Under the pieces are notes generated by a model. That model made no database searches and had not been told where the DNA came from. It saw only the letters and a list, made by a program, of their open reading frames with translations. Positions 1 to 8,120 of a stretch of 10,128 nucleotides of DNA are shown here, in pieces; position 1 is the stretch's first letter; each line of letters opens with the position of its first letter. The stretch is from RGIG6353 sp045590615 (GTDB taxonomy: Bacteria > Bacillota > Clostridia > Oscillospirales > SIG627). Location of the stretch: positions 1 through 10,128 of the forward strand of contig JAZNRH010000122.1 in NCBI GenBank assembly GCA_045590615.1, given 5' to 3'. The translations under genes and the position numbers were made by a program.

Positions 1-2047
1 TGTCGTCGTTTTCCAGGAAGGGAATGTGAGAAGCGGAAACGGATACCAGCATCTTGGGAGATACGTCCATATAGTCGATGTCTTCGGCATCAACAACTAC
101 GATTTCCTCTCTCTGACGGGCTGTAACCTTCTTATTTATAAACTTTCCGTTTTCATCAAGTGGCTCGTTTGCCTGAGCAACGATAAACTCGTCCTCCTGA
201 TCGGCTGTGAGGTAGTCAACCTCCTTGGTTACCACACCCGTTTCCTTATCTACTTTACGGTAAGGAGCTTCGATAAAGCCAAAATGACTGATACGGGCAA
301 AGGTCGAAAGATACGATATAAGACCGATATTAGGACCTTCAGGGGTTTCTATAGGACACATTCTACCATACTGAGTATAGTGAACGTCTCGAACGTCGAA
401 GGACGCTCTGTCTCTTGAAAGACCACCGGGACCGAGCGCTGAAAGTCTTCTCTTGTGAGTAAGCTCACCAAGGGGGTTACCCTGGTCCATAAACTGTGAA
501 AGGGGTGATGAACCAAAGAAGTCCTTGATTGCCGATACTACGGGTCTTATATTGATAAGAGCCTGAGGAGTTACAGAATCCATATCCTGAATGGTCATTC
601 TCTCCTTGACAATCTTATCCATTCTCATAAAGCCTATTCTCATCTGGTTCTGAAGAAGCTCGCCTACTGAACGAAGTCTTCTGTTACCAAGGTGGTCTAT
701 ATCGTCCTTGGTGCCAATATCATGATAAAGACATACGAGATAGTTTATTGACGCAAGAATATCTGCGCGTGTAACGTGCTTGGGAATAAGCTCGTCTCGA
801 CGGCGTGCAATGGCCTCGGTTACTGCCTCTTCACCATCTGCCTCTTCGAGAATTTCCATAAGAGTAGCTCTGTCAACCATTTCGTCAATGCCGAGCTTCT
901 TATAGTAAGGAAGAATATTATCAAGGTGTACCATTCCGTTGGAGAATACCTTGATTTCCTCGCCTTCCTTCTCACTCTCTACCCAAACCTCTGTAACGCC
1001 TGCCCATTCCATCTTTTCGCCTTTTGCACGGTCGAGCTTTTCGCCCTTCTCAAAGATGATTTCGCCTGTGAATGGGTCAACTGCATCTCTTGAAAGAACT
1101 CTGCCTGCAACACGACGTGAAATAGCAAGCTTCTTATTAAATTTATAACGTCCTACTGCCGAAATATCATATTTCTTTGCATCAAAGAAAAGTGAATTGA
1201 GCAGGTTCTCAGCACTCTCCACAAGAGGTGGGTCGCCGGGACGAAGCTTACGGTAAATCTCCTTGAGAGCCTCATCGTAAGCAGAGGTATTCTTACCCTC
1301 GGACTTAATACGGTTTACAGTTTCGTCAATAAGGTCCTTTGCAAGTGTATCCTTAATTACTTTATCGTTTCCAAAGAGTGCAAGAACGTCCTCAGTTTCA
1401 CTGAATTCCCTTGCAAGAGCACGAATAAGAATAGTAACGGGAAGCTTACGGTTCTTGTCTATTCTTACGTAGAATATATCGTTGACGTCTGTCTCATACT
1501 CGAGCCACGCTCCTCTGTAAGGAATAACCGTAGCCGAATAGAGCTTCTTATCCATCTTATCAACTTCAACGTTGTAATAGATACCGGGAGAACGGACAAT
1601 CTGAGATACGATAACACGCTCGGCACCGTTGATGACAAAGGTACCGTTATCGGTCATAACAGGGAAATCACCCATATACACTACAGATTCCTTAATTTCT
1701 CCTGTTGCTTTATTGGTCAGTCGAACATTTACCTTAAGGGGACAAGCGTAATTTACGTCACGCTCTTTACATTCTTCCACAGGATACTTGGGATTGTTGT
1801 CGATAGTAAAGTCAACAAAATCAATGTACAACGTTCCCGAATAGTCTACAATCGGGGAGACGTCACGAAGCACCTCCATAAGTCCTTCCTTGATAAACCA
1901 CTCGTACGAGTTCTTCTGAACCTCGATGAGATTGGGCATATCAATTGCTTCATCGATTTTTGAGAAACTCATTCTGATGTTTCTACCGAGCTGCTTCTTC
2001 TTCAAGCCCGCTGACTTCAGTTCTCTTTCGTTGAGTTCTACAGCCAT
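1..2047 (-). CDS. rpoB: RNA polymerase beta subunit, N-terminal 682 residues (3' end outside window)
   Basis: This is the catalytic-core beta subunit of RNA polymerase. The visible protein opens MAVELNERELKSAGLKKKQL and continues through family blocks: MSFSKIDEAIDMPNLIEVQ near residue 30, GAERVIVSQIVRSPG from residue 141, the rifampicin-pocket region at 512-543 (SQFMDQ, THKRRLSALGPGGL), CPIETPEGPNIGLISYLSTFA near 560, and SASHIPFLENDD at the window edge. The reading frame stays open and in phase throughout. Full-length beta is usually about 1,150-1,250 residues, so a little over half is present. Key rifampicin-contact residues are wild type (D521, H531 and S536 here; E. coli D516, H526 and S531). 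The start is uncertain: an in-frame ATG at 2068 would add MECDLFY, and neither ATG has a strong Shine-Dalgarno. I chose 2047 because it gives a normal-length N-terminus. A separate promoter lies upstream, and rplJ-rplL is not the upstream neighbour. Confidence 0.98.
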   Translation of the reverse strand, partial: MAVELNERELKSAGLKKKQLGRNIRMSFSKIDEAIDMPNLIEVQKNSYEWFIKEGLMEVLRDVSPIVDYSGTLYIDFVDFTIDNNPKYPVEECKERDVNYACPLKVNVRLTNKATGEIKESVVYMGDFPVMTDNGTFVINGAERVIVSQIVRSPGIYYNVEVDKMDKKLYSATVIPYRGAWLEYETDVNDIFYVRIDKNRKLPVTILIRALAREFSETEDVLALFGNDKVIKDTLAKDLIDETVNRIKSEGKNTSAYDEALKEIYRKLRPGDPPLVESAENLLNSLFFDAKKYDISAVGRYKFNKKLAISRRVAGRVLSRDAVDPFTGEIIFEKGEKLDRAKGEKMEWAGVTEVWVESEKEGEEIKVFSNGMVHLDNILPYYKKLGIDEMVDRATLMEILEEADGEEAVTEAIARRRDELIPKHVTRADILASINYLVCLYHDIGTKDDIDHLGNRRLRSVGELLQNQMRIGFMRMDKIVKERMTIQDMDSVTPQALINIRPVVSAIKDFFGSSPLSQFMDQGNPLGELTHKRRLSALGPGGLSRDRASFDVRDVHYTQYGRMCPIETPEGPNIGLISYLSTFARISHFGFIEAPYRKVDKETGVVTKEVDYLTADQEDEFIVAQANEPLDENGKFINKKVTARQREEIVVVDAEDIDYMDVSPKMLVSVSASHIPFLENDD

Positions 2048-2191
2048 ATAAAACAAATCACACTCCATTTCTTTTTATTCCGGCGACGTCGTCGCAAAAT
2101 GGTGCTTAATACTATGCAAAATCCGTCCCTGAGCTTTTAGCTGTAAAAAGCCTACGGCTATAAAAGGGCATACTTTGCAATTCTAATGCAG
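2048..2191 (-). promoter_or_regulatory. rpoB 5' leader
   Basis: About 144 nt separate the predicted transcription start (near 2191) from the chosen rpoB start codon. The stretch contains several short perfect hairpins on the minus strand: AGCC-GTA-GGCT followed by T5 (2149-2159), AGCT-AAA-AGCT (2132-2142) and GCGAC-GAC-GTCGC (2083-2095). The last sits 15 nt upstream of the alternative ATG at 2068. I recognise no riboswitch, T-box or ribosomal-protein binding motif, and no ORF with a good ribosome binding site. Confidence 0.45.
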
Positions 2192-2197
2192 TATATT

Positions 2198-2226
2198 ATT
2201 TTAGCACTTAGTCAAGTAATTGTCAA
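2198..2226 (-). promoter_or_regulatory. sigma-A promoter of rpoB
   Basis: On the minus strand a perfect -35 TTGACA (2226-2221) is followed after exactly 17 bp by TAAAAT (2203-2198). It starts 33 bp downstream of the hairpin that ends the lipoprotein operon, so rpoB is likely transcribed from its own promoter. The expected start of transcription is near 2191. Confidence 0.8.
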
Positions 2227-2239
2227 TACCTTTTTCAAA

Positions 2240-2298
2240 AAACTTTCAAAAAATGGAAAAAGAGCATTTTTGCTTCTTTTTTAACAAAAATGCTCTTT
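2240..2298 (-). terminator. intrinsic terminator of the mfd-lipoprotein operon
   Basis: A perfect 14-bp stem is formed by 2259-2272 and 2285-2298 with a 12-nt loop. Read on the minus strand, the closing arm runs into T5-CC and then further T-rich sequence (to about 2240). It lies 33 nt after the stop codon of the second lipoprotein and before the rpoB promoter, so it separates the two transcription units. Confidence 0.85.
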
Positions 2299-2331
2299 CA
2301 TTTTTTAGATTAATTTGATGCTGATATACAG

Positions 2332-3378
2332 TTACGACATAATCGGCACGTCTACTATATTATACTCGTTTATCAAATCGTAATTTACAATTACCTCGTC
2401 CTTGTGGTCGGCATAAATCTTTTCCTGCAAGTCCGAATGTACTGCCGTACGAATGTAGGTGTCGTACTCTTCTCTGTCGGTCTGTGAAAGAGGCACGCGC
2501 ATAACTATATAAATTCCACCGTAGTAACCCTCAACCTTGGTATACTCTCCGATTTCAAGAGCCTTTACGGCATCCTCGTAATTTGTATCACCAATCATTC
2601 CGTCGGTATACGTCATTCCGTCGGGATAAAGGCCTGCCATATTGTCCTCGCCAAGCATATAAAGAGTATCAAAGGAAGCGCCTTCCGTCAAATCGGAATA
2701 AATCTGTTCTGCTTTTTCTTCCTTTTCCTTCTTTTCGTCCTCGGTAAGCTCTACAGCTTCACCGTCCTCGGTCTCCTTAGACACGTTGTTTATGAAAATA
2801 TGCTTTACGGTATAAAAATTATTATTATAAAAATCGTCGTACTCGCTCTCTTCAACTGCATAAAGTCCGTTTTCTCCTATAAGAAGATGGAAGCCCTTAT
2901 CGTACAAAAGGGTGAGCTTGAGGTATTCCTCTATTCCCTCCTGGTCAAACTTCAGAGTTGTCAGATACTCCTGATACTCCTCCTCGCTTTCAAACCTTTC
3001 CTTCATCGACTTAACGCCCTCGGCAAGCTTTTCCATATCCTCATCACTCAGCGTTGCACCGTTATCTCTGGCATACTCAACAACCCACGCAAACTGAACC
3101 ATATCCTCGATGGTCATTCTGGTTATGGTATCTCCAACGCTCTCGTTATTTCCCGAAGGGGAATCCTGAGTCCATATAGCAGGATTGTCGGTGCTTGCGC
3201 CGATATAGTTTATAAGAAACTCGTTTTTAGAAGTCAAAAGCTGTGAATAATATGCAGCCAAGGAAATCTCTGTGTCGCCTGCCTTTATTGCATAGCTTGC
3301 CGTCTCCTCGTTTTCAGCGCACGATACAAATGCAAAAACCGTTGCGATTACAAGCAATATTGCTATAATTCTTTTCAT
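2332..3378 (-). CDS. PrsA/SurA-like parvulin-type lipoprotein, second of a tandem pair
   Basis: The 348-residue product is a likely membrane-anchored extracytoplasmic folding factor. Residues 1-20 are a lipoprotein signal peptide (KR, hydrophobic core, then FVSC with the lipid-attachment cysteine at 20). A helical, acidic N-terminal part (about 25-185) resembles SurA/PrsA chaperone domains. A parvulin-like segment follows (about 188-296): TVKHIFINN at 190-198, a charged helix, SFDTLYMLGEDN at 235-246, YPDGMTYTDGMIG at 251-263, and YGGIYIVMRVP at 286-296. The usual GGxLG block of active parvulins is not obvious, so prolyl isomerase activity is doubtful and a chaperone-only role is possible. 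AGGAG at 3390-3386, 7 nt before the ATG, directly abuts the stop codon of the preceding gene, which indicates co-transcription. It is a clear paralogue of that gene. The family call is moderately secure; the substrate is unknown. Confidence 0.75.
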   Translation of the reverse strand: MKRIIAILLVIATVFAFVSCAENEETASYAIKAGDTEISLAAYYSQLLTSKNEFLINYIGASTDNPAIWTQDSPSGNNESVGDTITRMTIEDMVQFAWVVEYARDNGATLSDEDMEKLAEGVKSMKERFESEEEYQEYLTTLKFDQEGIEEYLKLTLLYDKGFHLLIGENGLYAVEESEYDDFYNNNFYTVKHIFINNVSKETEDGEAVELTEDEKKEKEEKAEQIYSDLTEGASFDTLYMLGEDNMAGLYPDGMTYTDGMIGDTNYEDAVKALEIGEYTKVEGYYGGIYIVMRVPLSQTDREEYDTYIRTAVHSDLQEKIYADHKDEVIVNYDLINEYNIVDVPIMS

Positions 3379-3390
3379 ATTCTTTCTCCT

Positions 3391-4434
3391 TTAACCGAGT
3401 GGTGGAATCATTGCCATATTATATCTGTCAACGATTTCCTCGTCTACGTAAAACTCCTCATTCTTATCAAGTACGACCTGCACCATACTCGCCTTCAGAA
3501 GATTGGACATTATATTGGTGTAACAATTTCTGAAATCCGACTCGAGCAGGGGCTCTTTCTTGATTATATAAAAGCTCGTTCCTTCAAGCTCAAAGGTATC
3601 CCATTCTCCTTCTTCAAGCGCAAACGCAACGTTCTCGTATCCAAGCATCTCTTTGCCAAGTACACCCTTGGTTATGGTGTAACCGTCGGGATACGTTTTG
3701 GCAAAGCCGTCCTCGCTCAATTCAAGAAGCTTATCAAAATCCCCACCATTTTCAAGCGCAGTAATTATCTGGTCTATAAGCTGCCTCTTAGCTTCCTTTT
3801 CTTCCTCGGTATAGTAAATATAATTTCCGTCCTCGTCTGTTCCTGCAAACTCTGTTCCTATTGCAATATGCTTTACGGTAACGAAATTATTTCTGTAATA
3901 TTTCTCTGCATCCTCAATGGGTATTTCGTGGTCTCCACCTACAGCGTACGCAAGAGAAATTCCTTTGTTATACAAAGCATAAAGCTCGTAATAGTCAATG
4001 AGCATATCATAGGTCATTGCATAATTTTCAAGATATTTATTGAGTGCCGCCTTTGAGCCGAACTGTTCAACGATATCGTCAACCTGAGCCCTCACGGTCT
4101 TCTCTTCCTCCTTGGTCAGAGCACCGTCGTGTTGCAAAGCGTAATCTGCAAAATAAAGCACAGTTTTGATATTGACCTGACACTCAAGATACGAGTAATC
4201 GTCAAAGGTCACCCCATCTCCAATCGACTGCATCCAAAGTGCAGGTATATCGGTGGTCGCTCCCGAATACTCCTGAAGAAGCTGAGACTTCATCATAGCA
4301 AGCTCATAAAAATACGTGTTCTCGTCTATTGATGCGTCTCCGTAGGACATTACAATCTCACTCTTTTTTGACGAGCAGGATGCAAAAAGCATACAACAGC
4401 ACAAGAGCAAGCATAATACGATTCTTTTTTTCAT
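3391..4434 (-). CDS. PrsA/SurA-like parvulin-type lipoprotein, first of a tandem pair
   Basis: The 347-residue product has the same plan as its downstream neighbour. It has a lipoprotein signal peptide (MKKR, core, LFASC with Cys20), a helical N-terminal domain, then a parvulin-like segment (about 185-296). Matching landmarks are GATTDIPALW (58-67), NNFVTVKHIAIG (182-193), DFDKLLELSEDG (232-243), YPDGYTITKGVLG (248-260), ALEEGEW (272-278) and TSFYIIKKEP (286-295). The signal peptide is unusually cysteine-rich (C8, C12-14 besides C20). As in the neighbour, the catalytic-looking GGxLG block is replaced, so isomerase activity cannot be assumed. AAAGGA at 4447-4442 lies 7 nt before the ATG. The gene begins 57 nt after the mfd stop with no terminator between them, so read-through from mfd is likely. 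A PrsA-like gene behind mfd is an arrangement I know from other Firmicutes. Confidence 0.75.
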   Translation of the reverse strand: MKKRIVLCLLLCCCMLFASCSSKKSEIVMSYGDASIDENTYFYELAMMKSQLLQEYSGATTDIPALWMQSIGDGVTFDDYSYLECQVNIKTVLYFADYALQHDGALTKEEEKTVRAQVDDIVEQFGSKAALNKYLENYAMTYDMLIDYYELYALYNKGISLAYAVGGDHEIPIEDAEKYYRNNFVTVKHIAIGTEFAGTDEDGNYIYYTEEEKEAKRQLIDQIITALENGGDFDKLLELSEDGFAKTYPDGYTITKGVLGKEMLGYENVAFALEEGEWDTFELEGTSFYIIKKEPLLESDFRNCYTNIMSNLLKASMVQVVLDKNEEFYVDEEIVDRYNMAMIPPLG

Positions 4435-4491
4435 AGCCTTATCCTTTCAGCGTTTTCTAAATTCTACTACATAAATGTTAACTTTTCTACA

Positions 4492-7400
4492 TTATTTCAA
4501 AATTATTTTACTACTGCTTTCCTCAAAACGCCTTATTACCTCTGCATACTCCGAGGCAAAAAGCTCCAAATCCTCCAAAACCTTTTTCTTGTCACTCTTC
4601 ATCAGGAAATAGGGCTTGGCTGACGAACGGAAGGTCAGCTTATTCTGCCAGAGCATACACAAAGCTTCGCAAGGACGCAAATGCTCTACGTCGGTATAAA
4701 TATAAACCGTTTCTTCGTTTTGTACCACCTTGGTCACGCCAAGCTTAGAGAGCGCGTGACGAAGCTGTGATATTTTAATCAAGTTCATAACCGACTTGCT
4801 CGGCTCGCCGAATCTGTCAATAAGCTCGTCGGTCAGCTCAAACACGTCGTCCTCACTCTGAAGCTCGGCAATCTTTTTGTATATGTCAATTCTGAGCTTT
4901 TCGGAGGTAACGTAGCTTTTGGGAATAAAGGCGTCAACCGAAAGGTCTACCACAGTATCAATGTCATCGGTAGAGCTTTCAACCTCTTCTCCCTTTTCGA
5001 GCTTCATTGCCTCGTCGAGCATTCTGATATACAAGTCATATCCGACACTGTCCATATGTCCGTGCTGTTCAGAACCGAGCAGGTTTCCTGCGCCCCTTAT
5101 TTCGAGGTCGCGCATAGCTATCTTAAATCCCGAGCCAAACTCGGTATACTCCTTAATTGCCGAAAGTCGCTTTTCGGCAATCTCTGTAAGCACCTTATTT
5201 TTACGGTAGGTCAGATATGCCCACGCCTTACGCGAGCTTCTTCCTACCCTTCCTCTAAGCTGATGAAGCTGACTCAAGCCATAGTGGTCGGCATCCTCAA
5301 TAATGAGGGTATTCGCATTCGGAACGTCAACTCCCGTCTCGATTATCGTTGTACATACGAGAACGTCAATTTTCCCGTCGTACATATCTCTCCATATTTC
5401 AGAAAGCTCATCTCTGTCCATGTGTCCGTGGGCAGTCGCAACCGTAACGCCATCGACGTTATTCATAATTCTCGTGGCTCTGCCCTCAAGAAGCTCTGTA
5501 TTATTAATAAGGTAAAAGACCTGTCCACCTCGCCTTACCTCTCGTCGGATTGCCTCGTACACCGTCGCTTCGTCAAATTCCATTATATAGGTCTGTACCG
5601 GAAATCTGTCACCGGGCGCTTCTTCGAGAAGGGACATATCCCTTATTCCACTCAGCGCCATATTCAGCGTTCTCGGAATGGGTGTAGCAGTAAGAGTCAA
5701 CACGTCAACTCCCTTTGCAAGCTCCTTAAGCTTTTCCTTGTGAGTAACGCCAAAGCGCTGCTCCTCATCAACAACGAGAAAACCGAGTCTCTTGAACTCA
5801 ACGTCCTTTTGCAAAAGTCTGTGAGTGCCTACTACTATATCAACAGTGCCTTCCTTGATACCCTCCAGAGCCTGCTTTATCTCCTTTGGAGTAGAAAACC
5901 TTGACAGCAGGGCAACCTTTACGGGAAAGCCTCTGAATCTTGACAAAATCGTATTGTAATGCTGCCATGCCAAAACTGTTGTAGGAGCGAGCACTGCTGC
6001 CTGCATTGAATCCATAACGCACTTGAACAAGCCTCTCAGTGCAACCTCGGTTTTTCCAAAGCCTACGTCTCCACACAAGAGTCTGTCCATTGGAACTTCA
6101 CTCTCCATATCGTGCTTGATTTCCTCAACGGCGCGAAGCTGTCCGTCGGTTTCATCGTACTCAAACGTCCCCTCAAACTCAGCTTGCCAGGGGGTATCGG
6201 GAGAAAAAGCGTGTCCTTTTACTTCACGTCTTTGGGCATACAGCTTTATCAATTCCTTGGCTATGTCGCTTGCAGCAGCCTTTGCCTTGCTTTTAGCCTT
6301 TTTCCATTCAGGCGAGCCAAGACGGTTAAGCTTTACGCTTCCTTCTGCCCCACCACCGATATATTTTGAAAGTGAGTCAAGATTGTTACACGGTAAATAA
6401 AGCACGTCGTCGGCTGCGTATTTTATAACAAGATAATCCTTTTGAACGTTATCGACGAGCATACTCTTTATTCCGTTGTATATGCCTATTCCGTGATTGA
6501 TATGAACCACGTAGTCTCCGACCTCAAGGTCGTTATAAGACATTATTCGTTCCTTGGACGAGCTCTTGTATTTAACTCTGTGGCGTCTTGACGCCCTCTC
6601 CTCTGCCCTTCCAATCTGGTCGGTGAGCAATACGAAGTTGCTTCTTACAAGCTCAAAGCCGTCCTTGAGCGCAATAATATTTTTATCCTGCGACATAACC
6701 GAAATTACAGCTACGCTTCCGTCAACCCACTCGTCGTCGTGCTTTGCTATATGAGCATTAACAGAACGTGAGATAAGAGACTCAACAAGATTTTTTGCCG
6801 AAATGGTATTTGCGCTGAGAATTGCAATTCTAAAGCCTCTGCCAGCAAAGCTCTCAACGTCATCGAAAAAAAGCTCTGCATTCTGAGCCATCGAAACCGT
6901 CTTTCGGCAGGCAAGCTGAAATATATCTTTGTATCTGAACTCCTCGCCCGTTACAAAGCTATTAAAAACAATCGTAGTTTTTTTATCTATTGCGTCTTTA
7001 AGATAAGCGTATCCCTTCTGACCGATTGCAGAACCGATTGCACAAAGCTCAAGCCTCGTTTCGTACAGACCCTCGACTGCCTCCTCAACCAATTTACAGC
7101 TCGAATCAAGTCTTTCACGAAGCTTTGGCGTTTCAAAAAGGCAGACAACACAATCGTCGTCGAGATAATCTGCAAAGGTTTCGGGCTTTTTATATATTAT
7201 ATCGGCATAAAGCTCAAAATCAAGATTCCCCGTATTTTCAAGCTTTTCCTTCTGTTCAATAAGAGCCGCCTTGACGTCGGTCCTCTTTTCAACACGTGAT
7301 AGCTTATCAAAGGTTTCGCCCAATCTCACCTTGGCATCTTCGTCGGCATAGATTTCAACTGCAGGCAGAATAGAAATTCTTTTAAGCGTATCAATTCTGC

Positions 7401-8028
7401 GCTGTGTCATAACGTCAAAGGCAGAAACGGTATCTATTTCGTCACCGAAAAATTCAATTCTTAACGGGAAATCGACATGCGAAGGGTATATATCAACTAT
7501 TCCACCCCTCTTTGAAAACTGTCCCTTTCCGTCAACAAGCTCGCATCTTTTATAGCCGAGCCCCACAAAATATCCACATAGCTTGTCAATATCAATAACC
7601 ATACCCGGAGTCAGCTCGACTGCAGGACTTGACAAAACACCGTGAGGGATTGAGGTCTGGCAAAACGCCTCTGCCGTAGTAACAACGACGTCCCAATCAC
7701 CCTTGGCAACCTGAGCTAACGCCGTAAGTCTCACGTAATCAAACTCTCTGCCTCTTGCTTCAACCTTGCCGAAGAATATATCTCTGGGTGGAAGAAAAAC
7801 GCTTCTTATCCCAAAGCTTTTCAGCTCTGCCGAAACGTTATTGGCTTCCCTTTCGTCAGAGAAAAGCGCCACCGTTTTTCGACCCGTATCCTCGAACATT
7901 GAAGCGAGCATAACAGAGTTAACCGATTCACACGCGCCCGACACAAGATACGTGCCCTTAAGCTTCAAGGCAGAAATCAGCTTTTTATAATCACTGTCTC
8001 TTTTCAGAGCATCAAGTATAATATTCAT
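4492..8028 (-). CDS. mfd: transcription-repair coupling factor Mfd (ATP-dependent translocase)
   Basis: Mfd displaces RNA polymerase stalled at DNA lesions and recruits UvrA for nucleotide excision repair. The 1,178 residues match the family length. In order: a UvrB-homology module (about 1-340); the RNA polymerase-interacting, CarD-like domain (496-557, DLEVGDYVVHINHGIGIYNG); and the superfamily 2 translocase with Walker A GDVGFGKT (653-660), DEEQ (754-757), TATPIPRTL (from 780), ETGVDVP (from 897) and QLRGRVGRS (RGRVGR at 925-930). A TRCF C-terminal domain follows (about 1000-1178). All catalytic motifs are intact. I place the start at 8028, where GGAGG (8037-8033) lies just upstream and the protein begins MNIILDALKRDS. 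The in-frame ATG at 8055 has no such site and lies in the leader next to a hairpin. The gene probably heads an operon with the two lipoproteins downstream. Confidence 0.97.
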   Translation of the reverse strand: MNIILDALKRDSDYKKLISALKLKGTYLVSGACESVNSVMLASMFEDTGRKTVALFSDEREANNVSAELKSFGIRSVFLPPRDIFFGKVEARGREFDYVRLTALAQVAKGDWDVVVTTAEAFCQTSIPHGVLSSPAVELTPGMVIDIDKLCGYFVGLGYKRCELVDGKGQFSKRGGIVDIYPSHVDFPLRIEFFGDEIDTVSAFDVMTQRRIDTLKRISILPAVEIYADEDAKVRLGETFDKLSRVEKRTDVKAALIEQKEKLENTGNLDFELYADIIYKKPETFADYLDDDCVVCLFETPKLRERLDSSCKLVEEAVEGLYETRLELCAIGSAIGQKGYAYLKDAIDKKTTIVFNSFVTGEEFRYKDIFQLACRKTVSMAQNAELFFDDVESFAGRGFRIAILSANTISAKNLVESLISRSVNAHIAKHDDEWVDGSVAVISVMSQDKNIIALKDGFELVRSNFVLLTDQIGRAEERASRRHRVKYKSSSKERIMSYNDLEVGDYVVHINHGIGIYNGIKSMLVDNVQKDYLVIKYAADDVLYLPCNNLDSLSKYIGGGAEGSVKLNRLGSPEWKKAKSKAKAAASDIAKELIKLYAQRREVKGHAFSPDTPWQAEFEGTFEYDETDGQLRAVEEIKHDMESEVPMDRLLCGDVGFGKTEVALRGLFKCVMDSMQAAVLAPTTVLAWQHYNTILSRFRGFPVKVALLSRFSTPKEIKQALEGIKEGTVDIVVGTHRLLQKDVEFKRLGFLVVDEEQRFGVTHKEKLKELAKGVDVLTLTATPIPRTLNMALSGIRDMSLLEEAPGDRFPVQTYIMEFDEATVYEAIRREVRRGGQVFYLINNTELLEGRATRIMNNVDGVTVATAHGHMDRDELSEIWRDMYDGKIDVLVCTTIIETGVDVPNANTLIIEDADHYGLSQLHQLRGRVGRSSRKAWAYLTYRKNKVLTEIAEKRLSAIKEYTEFGSGFKIAMRDLEIRGAGNLLGSEQHGHMDSVGYDLYIRMLDEAMKLEKGEEVESSTDDIDTVVDLSVDAFIPKSYVTSEKLRIDIYKKIAELQSEDDVFELTDELIDRFGEPSKSVMNLIKISQLRHALSKLGVTKVVQNEETVYIYTDVEHLRPCEALCMLWQNKLTFRSSAKPYFLMKSDKKKVLEDLELFASEYAEVIRRFEESSSKIILK

Positions 8029-8044
8029 TATTCCTCCAAACACC

Positions 8045-8069
8045 AAAAAGGACAAGATTTACTTGTCCT
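8045..8069 (-). terminator. terminator-like hairpin in the permease-mfd intergenic region and mfd leader
   Basis: A perfect 8-bp stem, AGGACAAG/CTTGTCCT (8049-8056 with 8062-8069), has a 5-nt loop. On the minus strand it is followed at once by T5 (8049-8045), the form of an intrinsic terminator. It lies 51 nt after the permease stop and is the only terminator candidate for that gene. It also lies downstream of the predicted mfd promoter, so it would be transcribed at about +9 to +29 of the mfd mRNA, where it could act as an attenuator or a 5' stabilising stem. Confidence 0.65.
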
Positions 8070-8084
8070 GATTTGCATATTCAT

Positions 8085-8113
8085 ATTTTATCACATTTTT
8101 TGCGTTAATTCAA
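8085..8113 (-). promoter_or_regulatory. sigma-A promoter of mfd
   Basis: On the minus strand TTGAAT (8113-8108) is followed after 17 bp by TAAAAT (8090-8085), which carries a TGn extended -10 (TGTGATAAAAT). Transcription should start near 8078, giving a leader of about 50 nt that includes the hairpin at 8049-8069. Confidence 0.65.
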
Positions 8114-8120
8114 GATATTT

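Noticed and set aside
26..418. 130-codon open frame on the plus strand opposite rpoB (and shorter ones at 776-1148)
   Set aside because: The opposite strand carries unbroken, highly conserved RpoB sequence; these are mirror-frame artefacts.
2048..2331. Riboswitch, T-box or small ORF between the lipoprotein operon and rpoB
   Set aside because: Only a terminator, a promoter and short hairpins are visible; no conserved riboswitch or T-box motif could be recognised.
5056..5904. 282-codon open frame on the plus strand opposite mfd
   Set aside because: It lies entirely antisense to well-conserved mfd motif regions, shows no recognisable domain and has no ribosome binding site I trust. Mfd explains the sequence.
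8029..8055. Upstream in-frame ATG (8055) as the mfd start
   Set aside because: It overlaps the leader hairpin. GGAGG directly precedes the ATG at 8028, which gives a normal N-terminus.
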